Shown: piece by piece, positions 45,186 to 53,981 of the stretch
Position numbering within the stretch: the stretch's first letter is position 1
How the letters are laid out: every line of letters begins with the position of its first letter
Source: Methylibium sp. Root1272
GTDB taxonomy: Bacteria; Pseudomonadota; Gammaproteobacteria; Burkholderiales; Burkholderiaceae_C
NCBI RefSeq assembly: GCF_001425905.1
Contig: NZ_LMDY01000001.1
Location: 378,890 to 442,889 of the forward strand
DNA length: 64,000 bases
Direction: 5' to 3'
Translations under genes and position numbers: made by a program
Notes under the pieces: generated by a model
Told to the model about the DNA's origin: nothing
What the model saw: only the letters and a program-made list of their open reading frames with translations
Databases searched by the model: none

Positions 45186-46253
45186 ATGATCGAACTGACC
45201 AGCGGCGACATCTTGAAGGACGATTCCGACGCGATCGTCAACACCGTCAACTGCGTGGGCATCATGGGCCGTGGCATCGCGCTGCAGTTCAAGAATGCCT
45301 GGCCCGAGAACTTCAAGGCGTATCAGGCGGCCTGCAAGCGCGAAGAGGTGCAACCTGGCCGCATGTTCGTGTACGAGGTAGGCCAGCTGACGACACCGCG
45401 ATTCATCATCAACTTCCCGACCAAGCGGCACTGGAAGGGAAAGAGCCGCATCGAGGATATTGATTCGGGCCTGACGGCCTTGGTGAGCGAGATCCGCGCC
45501 CGCGGCATCCGGTCGGTGGCCATTCCGCCGCTGGGCAGCGGCCTGGGCGGCCTGGAGTGGAGCGACGTTCGGCCCCGCATCGAGGCCGCCTTGAGCGAAC
45601 TGCCCGACGTGCGCGTGCGCATCTATGAACCCAAGGGCGCGCCGGCGTCTGACGTGATGCAGCACAGCCGCGAGGTGCCCTCGATGACCGCGGGCCGCGC
45701 GGCGCTGGTGGAGCTGATGGGCCGCTACATCCGCGGCCTGCTGGACCCGACCATCACGCTGCTGGAGGTGCACAAGCTGATGTACTTTATGCAGGAGGCC
45801 GGCGAGCCGCTGCGGCTGAAGTACGTGAAGGCGCCCTACGGGCCCTATGCCGAGAACCTGCGGCATGTGCTGCTAGCCATCGAGGGGCACCTGGTGGCTG
45901 GCTATGCCGACGGCGGCGATGCACCCGACAAGCCGCTGACGCTGGTGCCGGGCGCGGTGGACGATGCCAATGCCTTCCTGGAAGCCAATGCGAGCACGCG
46001 CGAGCGCTTCGACCGTGTGGGTCGGCTGGTGGAAGGCTTCGAGACGCCCTTCGGCCTGGAGTTGCTGGCCACGGTGCATTGGGTGGCGCGGCACGAGAGC
46101 CAGGCGCAGAGTCCTGCGGAGGTGGTGGAGCGCACCTATGCCTGGAACGAGCGCAAGCGGCAATTCACGCCCCGGCAGATCGGCATTGCGCTGAAGGTGT
46201 TGTCGCAGCAGGAATGGATAGCGCCGATGCGGGCCGGGGAGGCCGCCGCGTGA
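45186..46253 (+). CDS. darG: DarG-type macrodomain antitoxin
   Basis: This 355-residue protein has an N-terminal macrodomain (residues 1-155) with DAIVNTVNCVGIMGRGIALQ (Asn22) and GSGLGGLEWSDV, which removes ADP-ribose from DNA. The C-terminal domain (LEVHKLMYFMQEAGEPLRLK, then YVKAPYGPYAENLRHVLLAI) is the DarG-type region that also binds and blocks DarT directly. It follows darT in the same operon. Its stop overlaps the GTG start of the Res gene (GTGA), so the antitoxin is translationally coupled to restriction. Confidence 0.92.
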   Translation: MIELTSGDILKDDSDAIVNTVNCVGIMGRGIALQFKNAWPENFKAYQAACKREEVQPGRMFVYEVGQLTTPRFIINFPTKRHWKGKSRIEDIDSGLTALVSEIRARGIRSVAIPPLGSGLGGLEWSDVRPRIEAALSELPDVRVRIYEPKGAPASDVMQHSREVPSMTAGRAALVELMGRYIRGLLDPTITLLEVHKLMYFMQEAGEPLRLKYVKAPYGPYAENLRHVLLAIEGHLVAGYADGGDAPDKPLTLVPGAVDDANAFLEANASTRERFDRVGRLVEGFETPFGLELLATVHWVARHESQAQSPAEVVERTYAWNERKRQFTPRQIGIALKVLSQQEWIAPMRAGEAAA

Positions 46254-49200
46254 GACTGCACTTCGAGGCCGACCTGCCGTACCAGCAAGCCGCCATCGAG
46301 GCGGTGTGCGACCTGTTCCGGGGGCAGGAGGTGTGCCGCACCGAGTTCACGGTCACGGTGCGGGCTGCCCGACTGGGCAATGACGCGGCCGCCGCCCAGG
46401 GAGCGCTGGAAGGCATGTTGGCTACCGAACAGGGGGGCATAGGCAACCGGCTGACGCTGCTGGACGACGAGATCGAAGGCAACCTGCGCAGCGTGCAACT
46501 TCGCAACGGCGTACCGCCGACCACGAAGCTGTCGCCCGACTTCACGGTGGAGATGGAGACGGGCACCGGCAAGACCTACGTCTACCTGCGCACGGTGTTC
46601 GAGCTGAACCGTCGTTATGGTTTCACCAAGTTCGTGGTCGTGGTGCCCTCTGTCGCGATCAAGGAGGGCGTGAACAAGACGCTGCAGATCACGCGCGAGC
46701 ACTTCGAGGCGCTGTATCCGGGTGCCAAGGGCTACGAGTTCTTCCAGTACGACTCGGCCAAGCTGGGGCAGGTGCGCAACTTCGCCACCAGCCCGAACAT
46801 CCAGATCATGGTGATCACCGTCGGCGCCATCAACAAGTTCGGCGACGAGCAGGAGGCTGCCGCCGAAGAGGCCGACGAGGCGCTGCGCCGCGAGAAGAGC
46901 AAGAACGTGATGTACCGCGCCAGCGAGAAGACGGGTGGCGAGAAGCCCATCGACCTGGTGCGGCAGACGCGGCCGATCCTGATCGTGGACGAGCCGCAGA
47001 GCGTGGACGGCGGTATGGACGGCCGGGGGCGCAAGGCGCTGTCGCGCATGCACCCGCTGTGCACGCTGCGCTATTCGGCCACGCACGTCGACAAGCACAA
47101 CATGGTGTACCGGCTCGATGCGGTGGACGCCTACGAGCAGAAGCTGGTCAAGCAGATCGAAGTGGCTGCGGCCACCGTCGAGCAGGCGCACAACAAGCCA
47201 TACGTGAAGTTCCTGGGCGCCAAGGCCAAGCGCGGCACCGTGGTGGCCACCGTGGAGCTGGATGTGCAGACCAAGGCCGGTGCGGTGAAGCGGCAAGAGG
47301 TCGAGGTGCAGGACGGGTTCGACCTGCAGCAGGAGACCGGCCGGGCGGTGTATGCCGACCTGCGCATCGGCAACATCCGCGCCGCAAAGAAGGACGAGTT
47401 GCTGGAACTGCACGTGCCCGGTGGCCAGCACTATCTGCGCATGAACGAGAGTTGGGGTGGTGTGGAGCCGCTGGCGATCGAACGCGAGATGATCCGCCGC
47501 ACGATCAAGGAGCACCTGGACAAGGAGCGTCGCTTCCGCCCGATGGGCATCAAGGTGCTGAGCCTGTTCTTCATCGACGCGGTGGACAAGTACCGCGTGT
47601 ACGACGCGCAGGGCAATGCACTCAAGGGGGTGTACGCGACGATCTTCGAAGAGGAGTACCGGCGCTGGGCGGGGCACCCCGATTACCACGACCTGTTCGG
47701 GTCGGTGGACCTCAGCGCAGCGGCAGCCGAGGTGCACAACGGCTACTTCTCGATCGACAAGAAGAAGGTGGGCGGCAAGACCGTCGAGATGGTGAAGGAC
47801 ACCAGCGGCAGCACGGCCGCTGACGACGACACCTACAACCTGATCATGCGTGACAAGGAGAAGCTGCTGGGCTTCGACTCGCCGCTGAAGTTCATCTTCA
47901 GCCACTCGGCGCTGAAGGAGGGCTGGGACAACCCCAACGTCTTCCAGATCTGCAACTTCAGCAACCGCGAGACCGAACGCTGGCGCCGGCAGACCATCGG
48001 CCGCGGCCTGCGCCTGTGCGTGAACCAGCAAGGGCACCGCGTGCGCGGGTTCGAGGTGAACACGCTGACCGTGGTGGCCAACGAGAGCTACCAGCAGTTT
48101 GCCGACAACCTGCAGAGGGAGATCGAGGCCGACGGCTACCAGTTCGGCGTGGTGCCCGAGCACCTGTTCGCCGGCGTGGCGGTGGCGCAGGCCGATGGCA
48201 CGCAGAAGCCGCTGGGCTTCGAGCTGTCGAAGGCCGTGACGGAACACTTGCGCGCGGCCGGCATGCTCGACGCCCGCGGCAAGGTGAAGGACGAACTGCG
48301 CCGTGCCATCAATGACGGCAACCTGGCGCTGCCGCCAGAAGTGGAGGCGCAGCGCACGCAGATCCTGGAGCTGCTGCGCAAGGTCTCGGGCAAGCTGGAG
48401 ATCAAGAACGCCGACGAGCGCCGGCAGGTACCGGTGCGGCGCGCCATGCTCGACAGCCCCGAGTTCAAGGCCCTGTGGGACCGCATCAAGTACAAGACCA
48501 CGTACCGGGTGCAGTTCGACAACGAACGCCTGATCCGCGACTGCATCACCGCGGTGATCCAAGCGCCGCCCATCAGCAAGACGCGGCTGCAGTGGCGCAA
48601 GGCGGGCATGGAGATCGGCGAGGCCGGCGTGACGGCGGTCGAGCTCAAGGGCGCCGACATGGTGGTGCTCAACGAGGACGACATCGAGCTGCCGGACATC
48701 CTGACCGAGTTGCAGAACCGCACCCAGCTTACGCGTCGCAGCATCGGCCGCATCCTGGTCGAGAGCCACCGGCTGAACGACTTCAAGCGCAACCCGCAGC
48801 AGTTCATCGAGACGGTGGCCGAGGCCATCAACCGTTGCAAGCGCGCGGTGCTGGTGGATGGCATCCGCTACCAGCGACTGGGCGACGAGGCCTACTACGC
48901 GCAAGAGTTGTTCGAGACCGAGGAGCTCACCGGCTACCTGAAGAACATGCTGCTGGATGCTGAGCGCTCGGTGTACCAGCACGTCATCTACGACTCCGAC
49001 ACCGAACGTGATTTTGCCGACCAGCTGTCGAAGAACGAGTCGATCAAGGTCTACGCCAAGCTGCCCGCTTGGTTCAAGGTGCCCACGCCGCTGGGCAGCT
49101 ACAACCCCGACTGGGCGGTGCTGGTGGCCACGCCGCAGGGCGATCGGCTGTACTTCGTGGTGGAAACCAAGAGCAGCTTGTTCGTCAGCGACCTCCGCAA

Positions 49201-49330
49201 TGCAGAGAGCGCCAAGATCGAATGCGGCCGAGCGCACTTCAAGGCGCTGGCGGTAGGCGAGAAGCCGGTGATCTACGACAAGTTCAAGGACGTGGCGGGG
49301 CTGTTGGAGCGGGCGCAGTCGATGTCTTAG
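46250..49330 (+). CDS. res: Type III restriction enzyme Res subunit (helicase-nuclease)
   Basis: This 1026-residue protein has the helicase core with Walker A TGTGKT (Lys108), the DEPQ box at 247-250, and the later motif WRRQTIGRGLRLCVN. The C-terminal PD-(D/E)xK nuclease has Asp954 (NPDWAVLV) and Glu972-x-Lys974 (FVVETKSS). It would form the restriction complex with Mod and cut unmodified DNA after translocation. The GTG start at 46250 overlaps the darG stop; an in-frame start further upstream would lie wholly inside darG. It is the last gene of the plus-strand defence run. Confidence 0.93.
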   Translation: MRLHFEADLPYQQAAIEAVCDLFRGQEVCRTEFTVTVRAARLGNDAAAAQGALEGMLATEQGGIGNRLTLLDDEIEGNLRSVQLRNGVPPTTKLSPDFTVEMETGTGKTYVYLRTVFELNRRYGFTKFVVVVPSVAIKEGVNKTLQITREHFEALYPGAKGYEFFQYDSAKLGQVRNFATSPNIQIMVITVGAINKFGDEQEAAAEEADEALRREKSKNVMYRASEKTGGEKPIDLVRQTRPILIVDEPQSVDGGMDGRGRKALSRMHPLCTLRYSATHVDKHNMVYRLDAVDAYEQKLVKQIEVAAATVEQAHNKPYVKFLGAKAKRGTVVATVELDVQTKAGAVKRQEVEVQDGFDLQQETGRAVYADLRIGNIRAAKKDELLELHVPGGQHYLRMNESWGGVEPLAIEREMIRRTIKEHLDKERRFRPMGIKVLSLFFIDAVDKYRVYDAQGNALKGVYATIFEEEYRRWAGHPDYHDLFGSVDLSAAAAEVHNGYFSIDKKKVGGKTVEMVKDTSGSTAADDDTYNLIMRDKEKLLGFDSPLKFIFSHSALKEGWDNPNVFQICNFSNRETERWRRQTIGRGLRLCVNQQGHRVRGFEVNTLTVVANESYQQFADNLQREIEADGYQFGVVPEHLFAGVAVAQADGTQKPLGFELSKAVTEHLRAAGMLDARGKVKDELRRAINDGNLALPPEVEAQRTQILELLRKVSGKLEIKNADERRQVPVRRAMLDSPEFKALWDRIKYKTTYRVQFDNERLIRDCITAVIQAPPISKTRLQWRKAGMEIGEAGVTAVELKGADMVVLNEDDIELPDILTELQNRTQLTRRSIGRILVESHRLNDFKRNPQQFIETVAEAINRCKRAVLVDGIRYQRLGDEAYYAQELFETEELTGYLKNMLLDAERSVYQHVIYDSDTERDFADQLSKNESIKVYAKLPAWFKVPTPLGSYNPDWAVLVATPQGDRLYFVVETKSSLFVSDLRNAESAKIECGRAHFKALAVGEKPVIYDKFKDVAGLLERAQSMS

Positions 49331-49392
49331 GGCCGCGCTCAGCGCCCTGAGAAGGGCCTACCAGATGACAAGCGGCGCAGGGAGGTTGACTC

Positions 49393-50178
49393 GTGCAGAA
49401 ACATCGGGAGGCCGTCAGCTTCCAGCAGCGGTTTGCGCGTTCGGACGATATCGCGGCGGTGCTCGCCGGTCAGTCCGATCAAGCAGTGCGGGTCGACGCT
49501 TCAGGAGTCGGTCTTGGCGCCTTGCTCGAACTGCTGATGCTCAAGCGAGGTGCGCCTCAGGCGGTCACGGTCGCTGACACCTCGAGCCGAGGGCGGCTGT
49601 TGCGCCGGCTGTTGAGGTCGTCGCAGCCATATCTCAGCGAAGGCGCAAGGAGTGTGCTGCACCGGCGCGCAGGACATGAGTCCGAAGACGCGACCAATGA
49701 CTTCGCCGATTGTTTCCGAGCGCAGCTGGTGGCCGCCGGCGTGATGACCACCGCTGCCCTGCGCCTGTCGGGGGCGCTGCATGAATTGCTGACGAATGTG
49801 GACGAGCATGCCGGTGATGGAGTCGACGGGCTCGGCGCTTTCGAGGTGATCGAACGCGAGGCCTGGATGGTGGTGGCTGACAGCGGACGAGGCGTGATGG
49901 GTGGTTACCAGGCATCACCGCTTGCCGACAAGCCTGCCGACGCGGAGCAGGCGCTGAAGTGGGCAGTGATCGATCATCGATCGCGCACCGGTGAGCCAGA
50001 CCGAGGGACAGGATTTCAAACTGTGATCCAGTCGGTGCGCTCGCTGGATGGCTGCGTGCGCGTGCGCAGCGACGGCGCCAGCCTCGAGCTGGAGCAGCAG
50101 GCCGACCGATCGCGCTTTCTACTGCGGGAACAAGGCAAGCTGCGGGGATTCGTCGTCAGCGTCCTGCTGCGCTGGTAG
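49393..50178 (+). CDS. GHKL-type ATPase with STAS-like N-terminus (RsbT/anti-sigma style)
   Basis: This 261-residue protein has N-terminal residues 30-70 (AVRVDASGVGLGALLELLML) that look STAS-like. The ATPase part has an N-box with Glu131 and Asn135 (HELLTNVDEHAGDG), a G1 box Asp163-Ser-Gly-Arg-Gly167 (VVADSGRGVMGGY) and a G2 box Gly205-Thr-Gly207. There is no H-box and no membrane segment, so it is not a standard sensor kinase; it resembles soluble anti-sigma or stressosome kinases. GTG 49393 follows GGAGG. Its 3' end overlaps the convergent gene by 60 bp. The function is unknown. Confidence 0.72.
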   Translation: MQKHREAVSFQQRFARSDDIAAVLAGQSDQAVRVDASGVGLGALLELLMLKRGAPQAVTVADTSSRGRLLRRLLRSSQPYLSEGARSVLHRRAGHESEDATNDFADCFRAQLVAAGVMTTAALRLSGALHELLTNVDEHAGDGVDGLGAFEVIEREAWMVVADSGRGVMGGYQASPLADKPADAEQALKWAVIDHRSRTGEPDRGTGFQTVIQSVRSLDGCVRVRSDGASLELEQQADRSRFLLREQGKLRGFVVSVLLRW

Positions 50179-51360
50179 GGCGTTGAAGTCCAGTCGCGCC
50201 TGCGGATCCGGTACAGCCGGCGTACGAGACTCGGTGGCGGCCAGACGCAGCGTATGGATGTTGTGGCGTAGCAGAGCTCGAGCCTCCCGGCTGGTACTGG
50301 TGTGCACGGGAAGGTAGGCGATCTTGCCGTTCTCGTTGACGTAGGCGCGTCGGCGTTTCGTCGATCGCATGTAGGCGGTCGAATCGATGAAGACGACTTG
50401 CTTGTAGGCGGCGCGCAGCGCGCGCGCCGCCTCCGCGTTCCCACGGACCACGAGCGTCAGGTCCCGTCCGACAGCCGCGGCGAGGTCAGCCAAGCGCTCG
50501 CAGTATTGGTCGACGCTCTGCTTGGTGGCAGTGCCGGTGAGGAACTCGAACGCGATGGCCTTCACGGCGGGCTGCAGTCGAACGAACTCCGCCCATCGAA
50601 CAAAGTCGTGATCGGTGCGGCCATTGACATGCAGCGCCGTGCACAGCCCGCCTTGGGTCATGTGATACCAAACCCATGCGATGCGTTTCATCGCGTGCAG
50701 GTTGTCGTGTCGCGGGCTGTCGAGAATCGTGCTGAAGTCCGGGGACGTGGCGAAGATGGCGCCGGCGTGAACAAGCTGCCGGGCAATGCGGCTGATGTCG
50801 GGCAGAGGCCAGATGCGCTCGACGGCGGGATCCTCCTGCACGCCGGACAGCACCCATCCGTGGCGGGGCCGAACGCCATAACTCTCCCCCAGTTCCTGGC
50901 GAGTGCGTCCGCGCGTTGCATGGCCGCGACCCTTGAGAGCGTAGGTGAGCGGCAGGGCCAGGCAATCGTCCAGCGCCGTGGCACGCCGGCCCAGCAGGTT
51001 GCCCTGCAGCAGCGGAATCCAGTCCGGCAGGCGCGGAAGTTCAACCGTGCGCGCAGTTGGGATCGTGGTGAGGTCCCAGCCATCGACTTCGCGGTGCCGC
51101 GCGACGTAGTCCTCCGGCTTGCGCGGGCAGACGATGTCGCACTGGCTGGTGTCCTCGCAGGTGCAGTACGACATGCAGGAGACCAGCAGCGATCCGGTAT
51201 TGCGAAGGTGAAGACCGCCGCAGACCTTGCGGTCGATGCAGCTGCCACATCCCAGCAGCGGCTGGCCCGGCCCGACGTCCTTGAACGTCGGTGCGAATCG
51301 GACGGCGTCGGCAGCCAGCAAGTCAGCGCTCCACGACGAGGTCGACGCAGCTGGCTGCAT
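50119..51360 (-). CDS. Cys-rich DUF4417-like protein
   Basis: This 413-residue protein has an N-terminal eight-Cys cluster (Cys38, 41, 47, 62, 66, 68, 74 and 78: LLGCGSCIDRKVCGG, then SCMSYCTCEDTSQCDIVCP), which could bind an Fe-S cluster or zinc. The following part (ATSPDFSTILDSPRHDNLHA, then RIAWVWYHMTQGG, then LHVNGRTDHDFVRWAEFV and AFEFLTG) recalls DUF4417 proteins, which look like TIM-barrel nucleic-acid or radical enzymes. No catalytic function can be assigned. It is the last gene of a three-gene minus-strand operon and overlaps the upstream gene by 38 bp. Confidence 0.62.
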   Translation of the reverse strand: MQPAASTSSWSADLLAADAVRFAPTFKDVGPGQPLLGCGSCIDRKVCGGLHLRNTGSLLVSCMSYCTCEDTSQCDIVCPRKPEDYVARHREVDGWDLTTIPTARTVELPRLPDWIPLLQGNLLGRRATALDDCLALPLTYALKGRGHATRGRTRQELGESYGVRPRHGWVLSGVQEDPAVERIWPLPDISRIARQLVHAGAIFATSPDFSTILDSPRHDNLHAMKRIAWVWYHMTQGGLCTALHVNGRTDHDFVRWAEFVRLQPAVKAIAFEFLTGTATKQSVDQYCERLADLAAAVGRDLTLVVRGNAEAARALRAAYKQVVFIDSTAYMRSTKRRRAYVNENGKIAYLPVHTSTSREARALLRHNIHTLRLAATESRTPAVPDPQARLDFNALPAQQDADDESPQLALFPQ

Positions 51361-51667
51361 CGAGCTGCGACCGGACCTGGGCCACGGCGAGCCCCGCGCC
51401 GCGCTGCAAGTCCTGCAGGAGTTCGGGCCTAGGGTGGTTCACTTCGCCGATGCACACGTTCTCGTCGCGAACCATAATGGTTCCGTTGAGGAGTTGCAGC
51501 ACCACTTTGCGCCCCACCGCTGGCATCTCGCCTCGCACCGAGGCGCGGCAACCCAGCTCCTGTCCCGGCGCAAGCGCGACGAGCATGTCCTGCCCTCCGG
51601 AGCGCAGCTGGCGGTTCCAGCCTTTGGCGCGGCCCTCGCGCTGTTTGCGCAGAAATTCATTTCCCAT
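51323..51667 (-). CDS. Hypothetical small protein of the GHKL/STAS/DUF4417 module
   Basis: This 114-residue protein has a basic N-terminus (MGNEFLRKQREGRAKGWNRQ) and is then beta-strand rich (GRKVVLQLLNGTIMVRDENV). No family recognised. It overlaps the STAS-like gene upstream by 11 bp and the DUF4417-like gene downstream by 38 bp, so the three are almost certainly translated together. It may be a small partner or adaptor; nothing in the sequence shows an active site. Confidence 0.6.
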   Translation of the reverse strand: MGNEFLRKQREGRAKGWNRQLRSGGQDMLVALAPGQELGCRASVRGEMPAVGRKVVLQLLNGTIMVRDENVCIGEVNHPRPELLQDLQRGAGLAVAQVRSQLDAASCVDLVVER

Positions 51668-52229
51668 ACGACATGCCCTTCACGACGGGGGAGTAGTACT
51701 TCGTCTTCCCGGCCTTGCGGTCGGTGAGCAAACCCATGCGGGTCAATGCCACGAGGCGGTTGTTCCAGGCGGTCGTGACGGTGTCCTCTCCCGAGGCGTC
51801 ACTGACGGCCTTGGCATCGGCTTCACCGAGCTGGAGCACCAACTCGAACGTGGTCTCCAACTTGGCGTCTAGCGGGCCACGGGCGACGACGTCCGTGATG
51901 GTCAACCCGTCGAGCTTGCAGAAGAGCAAGACGCTGCCCGACTGGGCCGCAGCGATCAGCCCTTCTTCGCAGGTCACTTCGTTGACGTTGGCGAGCAGGC
52001 AAGCGCGGCCGTCATCGGCGGCCCAGCGTACGATGGATAAGATGGCTTCGCGGAAGGCGCTCGCTGTGATCAGCTCGATGCCTTCGAAGGCCAGGACCCA
52101 CGGTGTGGGCAGCGTGGCGGTAGCGGTCTGGAGCTTGGCGGCGGCCGCGCGGCCTGACGCTGCGCCGGCCAGCGTTGTGCATCCGAGGACGGTGCGGAGC
52201 GACAGGATGTTTCGTTCACTCACTTGCAT
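51657..52229 (-). CDS. STAS-like domain protein with C-terminal winged helix (possible regulator)
   Basis: This protein has 190 residues from ATG 52229. The N-terminal 110 residues (PWVLAFEGIELITASAFREA, then AILSIVRWAADDGRACLLAN) resemble STAS/DUF4325-type domains, which regulate or are phosphorylated by GHKL kinases. The end (TAWNNRLVALTRMGLLTDRK, then AGKTKYYSPV) looks like a winged helix-turn-helix. It heads the minus-strand operon and may sense the GHKL protein encoded at 49393. A good promoter (TTGCGC-17-TACATT at 52237-52265) ends 7 bp before the ATG, arguing against the alternative TTG start at 52265, which is the -35 box itself. Confidence 0.62.
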   Translation of the reverse strand: MQVSERNILSLRTVLGCTTLAGAASGRAAAAKLQTATATLPTPWVLAFEGIELITASAFREAILSIVRWAADDGRACLLANVNEVTCEEGLIAAAQSGSVLLFCKLDGLTITDVVARGPLDAKLETTFELVLQLGEADAKAVSDASGEDTVTTAWNNRLVALTRMGLLTDRKAGKTKYYSPVVKGMSYGK

Positions 52230-52235
52230 GAGTGA
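52216..52235. promoter_or_regulatory. Palindrome over the start of the STAS-like gene
   Basis: TCACTCA (52216-52222) and TGAGTGA (52229-52235) form a perfect 7-bp inverted repeat with a 6-bp centre that contains the start codon. It lies just downstream of the predicted -10 box, a typical repressor position. Autoregulation by the winged-helix product is a natural guess. Confidence 0.5.
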
Positions 52236-52236
52236 G

Positions 52237-52265
52237 AATGTATGCGCAAACCGCCTGGTGCGCAA
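52237..52265 (-). promoter_or_regulatory. Sigma70-type promoter of the STAS/DUF4417 operon (leaderless)
   Basis: On the minus strand, TTGCGC (52265-52260) and TACATT (52242-52237) are separated by 17 bp, and the ATG follows 7 bp after the -10 box. This implies a transcript starting at or next to the start codon. The rest of the 52230-52470 gap shows no gene. Confidence 0.6.
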
Positions 52266-52470
52266 TCCCTTCGGTTTTAGTCAACTTCGTCTCACGCGCT
52301 TTCGATGCTGGATCGAAAGGCGCGGCGCCAATGCGACTATCCCGCCGCAAGTAACGGGGTCGTCAGACGCCAGACGATCAAGCCCGATATCTGAAGCTGG
52401 CGACACCGCCCCTGCACGGTGATTGCTCGAATGGCACTGAGCAGCGGAAGTTACCGATCGTGCAATTCGC

Positions 52471-53373
52471 TCAGGTCCAGCTACACAGTTTCGGGCTCCA
52501 CTTTGACTTGAAGCTCATTCCGCAGACAGCGGCATCGATCGGTGGCCGGAGAAGCGCATCAATCGCGCCGACAACATCCTCAAGACTCTCGGCTTGCAAC
52601 CCTGACTTCGTCACGAAAGCGCGCCACTGCTTCCCTTTGACGGGGTCCGATGCGAACTGCTGGGTAAGCGCGGGCGGGCTGGATTCTGGCATCGGCGTGC
52701 CGCGTCGCCCGAACGTGGACCGGAGCGCATCTACCAGGGTACTGCCATCGAGTTCGGATGTCCTGGCGATGACCGCGAGATCGAAGAAGTCCTTCATCCG
52801 GCTGTTGTTGATCCCCAGCTCGACCATCGCGTGGAACTTCTCGGCGATCACCGTGTAGATGGGATATGCGCGTAGTTGCGCCGCGCCCATCCCATCGAGC
52901 AGGGGCGGGTAGGTGACGAGTTCCGGATCGGGGGTGACCGCGTCGCCAAAACCGATGTCCACCTGGACCGGCAGGCGAGCGCTGCCCACGAAGGCGGTCA
53001 ACGTCATGCGCAGTCCGCCATAGACGTTGTCCTCGCGGATCGGCGCGATCCGCATGCTGTTGATGTCGTAGCGAACGCCGTCGTTGGCGTCGATCGCGCA
53101 GACCGAGGTGAACGTCTCGCGTAGCGTGTCGGCGTCGTCCGCGCCGAAACCGAGCAGGTCGGCATCCTTTGTCGGCCGGTGCGGCGTGTCGTACCAGAGC
53201 GCGAAGAGCAGCGCGCCCTTCAGCACGAAGCTGCCGGCGTGCGGCGACACCGAGAGCCGGAACAGCAGCCGCTCGATCACGAAGCGCGACAACAGGAGGT
53301 TGTAGTTCTCGCCGGTGCTCCTTGACCGGTTGAGCAGGCGTGCGAGCGCCGAGGCGGAACGGTCCGCGCTCAT
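52471..53373 (-). CDS. abiEii: AbiEii-type nucleotidyltransferase toxin
   Basis: This 300-residue protein has the MNT/AbiEii core HAGSFVLKGALLFALWYDTP, then HRPTKDADLLGFG with the metal-binding Asp residues, VQVDIGFGDAVTP, and the conserved AEKFHAMVELGINNSRMKDF and FDLAVIAR. AbiEii toxins transfer nucleotides (GTP-binding in the founding member) and cause abortive infection or growth arrest. The start at 53373 overlaps the antitoxin stop by 4 bp (ATGA), the normal AbiE arrangement of antitoxin first. A much longer frame reading into the antitoxin region is an artefact. Confidence 0.93.
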   Translation of the reverse strand: MSADRSASALARLLNRSRSTGENYNLLLSRFVIERLLFRLSVSPHAGSFVLKGALLFALWYDTPHRPTKDADLLGFGADDADTLRETFTSVCAIDANDGVRYDINSMRIAPIREDNVYGGLRMTLTAFVGSARLPVQVDIGFGDAVTPDPELVTYPPLLDGMGAAQLRAYPIYTVIAEKFHAMVELGINNSRMKDFFDLAVIARTSELDGSTLVDALRSTFGRRGTPMPESSPPALTQQFASDPVKGKQWRAFVTKSGLQAESLEDVVGAIDALLRPPIDAAVCGMSFKSKWSPKLCSWT

Positions 53374-53975
53374 CCGGTCAGCGCTTCGAGGTACGGCCGC
53401 ATCACGTTGCTCATCCGGTTGACCTTGGCGTAGCGCGACAGGTCGTCCATCGTCACCTTGCGCGCCTTCCAAGCCTCGCGCAGCGCCTCCAGCGCCACGT
53501 CGAGCCCCACCTTGCTGCGCAGCTTGAAGCAGTCGGTGATCGTCTTGGCCAGGGTGTAGACGCGCACAGGTGCCCCGTCGAGCATCACCGTTTCGACGCC
53601 TTCGGAGAAGGCTGCGCCCGACAGGCGCGTGACCCGGATTGCCGTGCCTGTCCCCTTGGGCGCGTGCGTGCCGGCTGGCAGTGCGATCCAGACCTCGTGC
53701 GGCGCCTGCACACCCACCTCGTGGATCTCCAGCGCCGAGAGCAGGCACACGACGGCTTTGGGAGCTTGCTTGGCCACCTCTATGACCGACTGGTGGGCAC
53801 TGGGCGATACCTCCATGCCCGTGTAGAGCCCGCGGCCAACGCGGCGCAGGCGGCCGCTGGCAGCCATGCGCGAGAGCACGCGCGGAGGAACGCCCGCGGC
53901 CGAGATCTCGCGCGCGGAGACGGCCGGCTGCGCCTGGGCGATGCGCAGGAGCTTGTCGGCATGGTTGGTGCTCAT
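53370..53975 (-). CDS. abiEi: AbiEi-type antitoxin / transcriptional repressor
   Basis: This 201-residue protein has an N-terminal winged helix (AREISAAGVPPRVLSRMAAS, then GRLRRVGRGLYTG) and the AbiEi C-terminal domain (AKQAPKAVVCLLSALEIHEV, then VYTLAKTITDCFKLRSKVGL, then VALEALREAW). It neutralises AbiEii and represses its own promoter. The ATG at 53975 lies 6 bp after a TACCAT -10 box, so translation may be leaderless. A 13-bp perfect inverted repeat (53991-54022) covers the -35 box, the expected operator. Confidence 0.93.
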   Translation of the reverse strand: MSTNHADKLLRIAQAQPAVSAREISAAGVPPRVLSRMAASGRLRRVGRGLYTGMEVSPSAHQSVIEVAKQAPKAVVCLLSALEIHEVGVQAPHEVWIALPAGTHAPKGTGTAIRVTRLSGAAFSEGVETVMLDGAPVRVYTLAKTITDCFKLRSKVGLDVALEALREAWKARKVTMDDLSRYAKVNRMSNVMRPYLEALTG

Positions 53976-53981
53976 GCCGGG

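Noticed and set aside
46136-49237. 1033-codon open frame antisense to res
   Set aside because: Same shadow effect; the sense frame has full helicase and nuclease motifs, the antisense frame has none.
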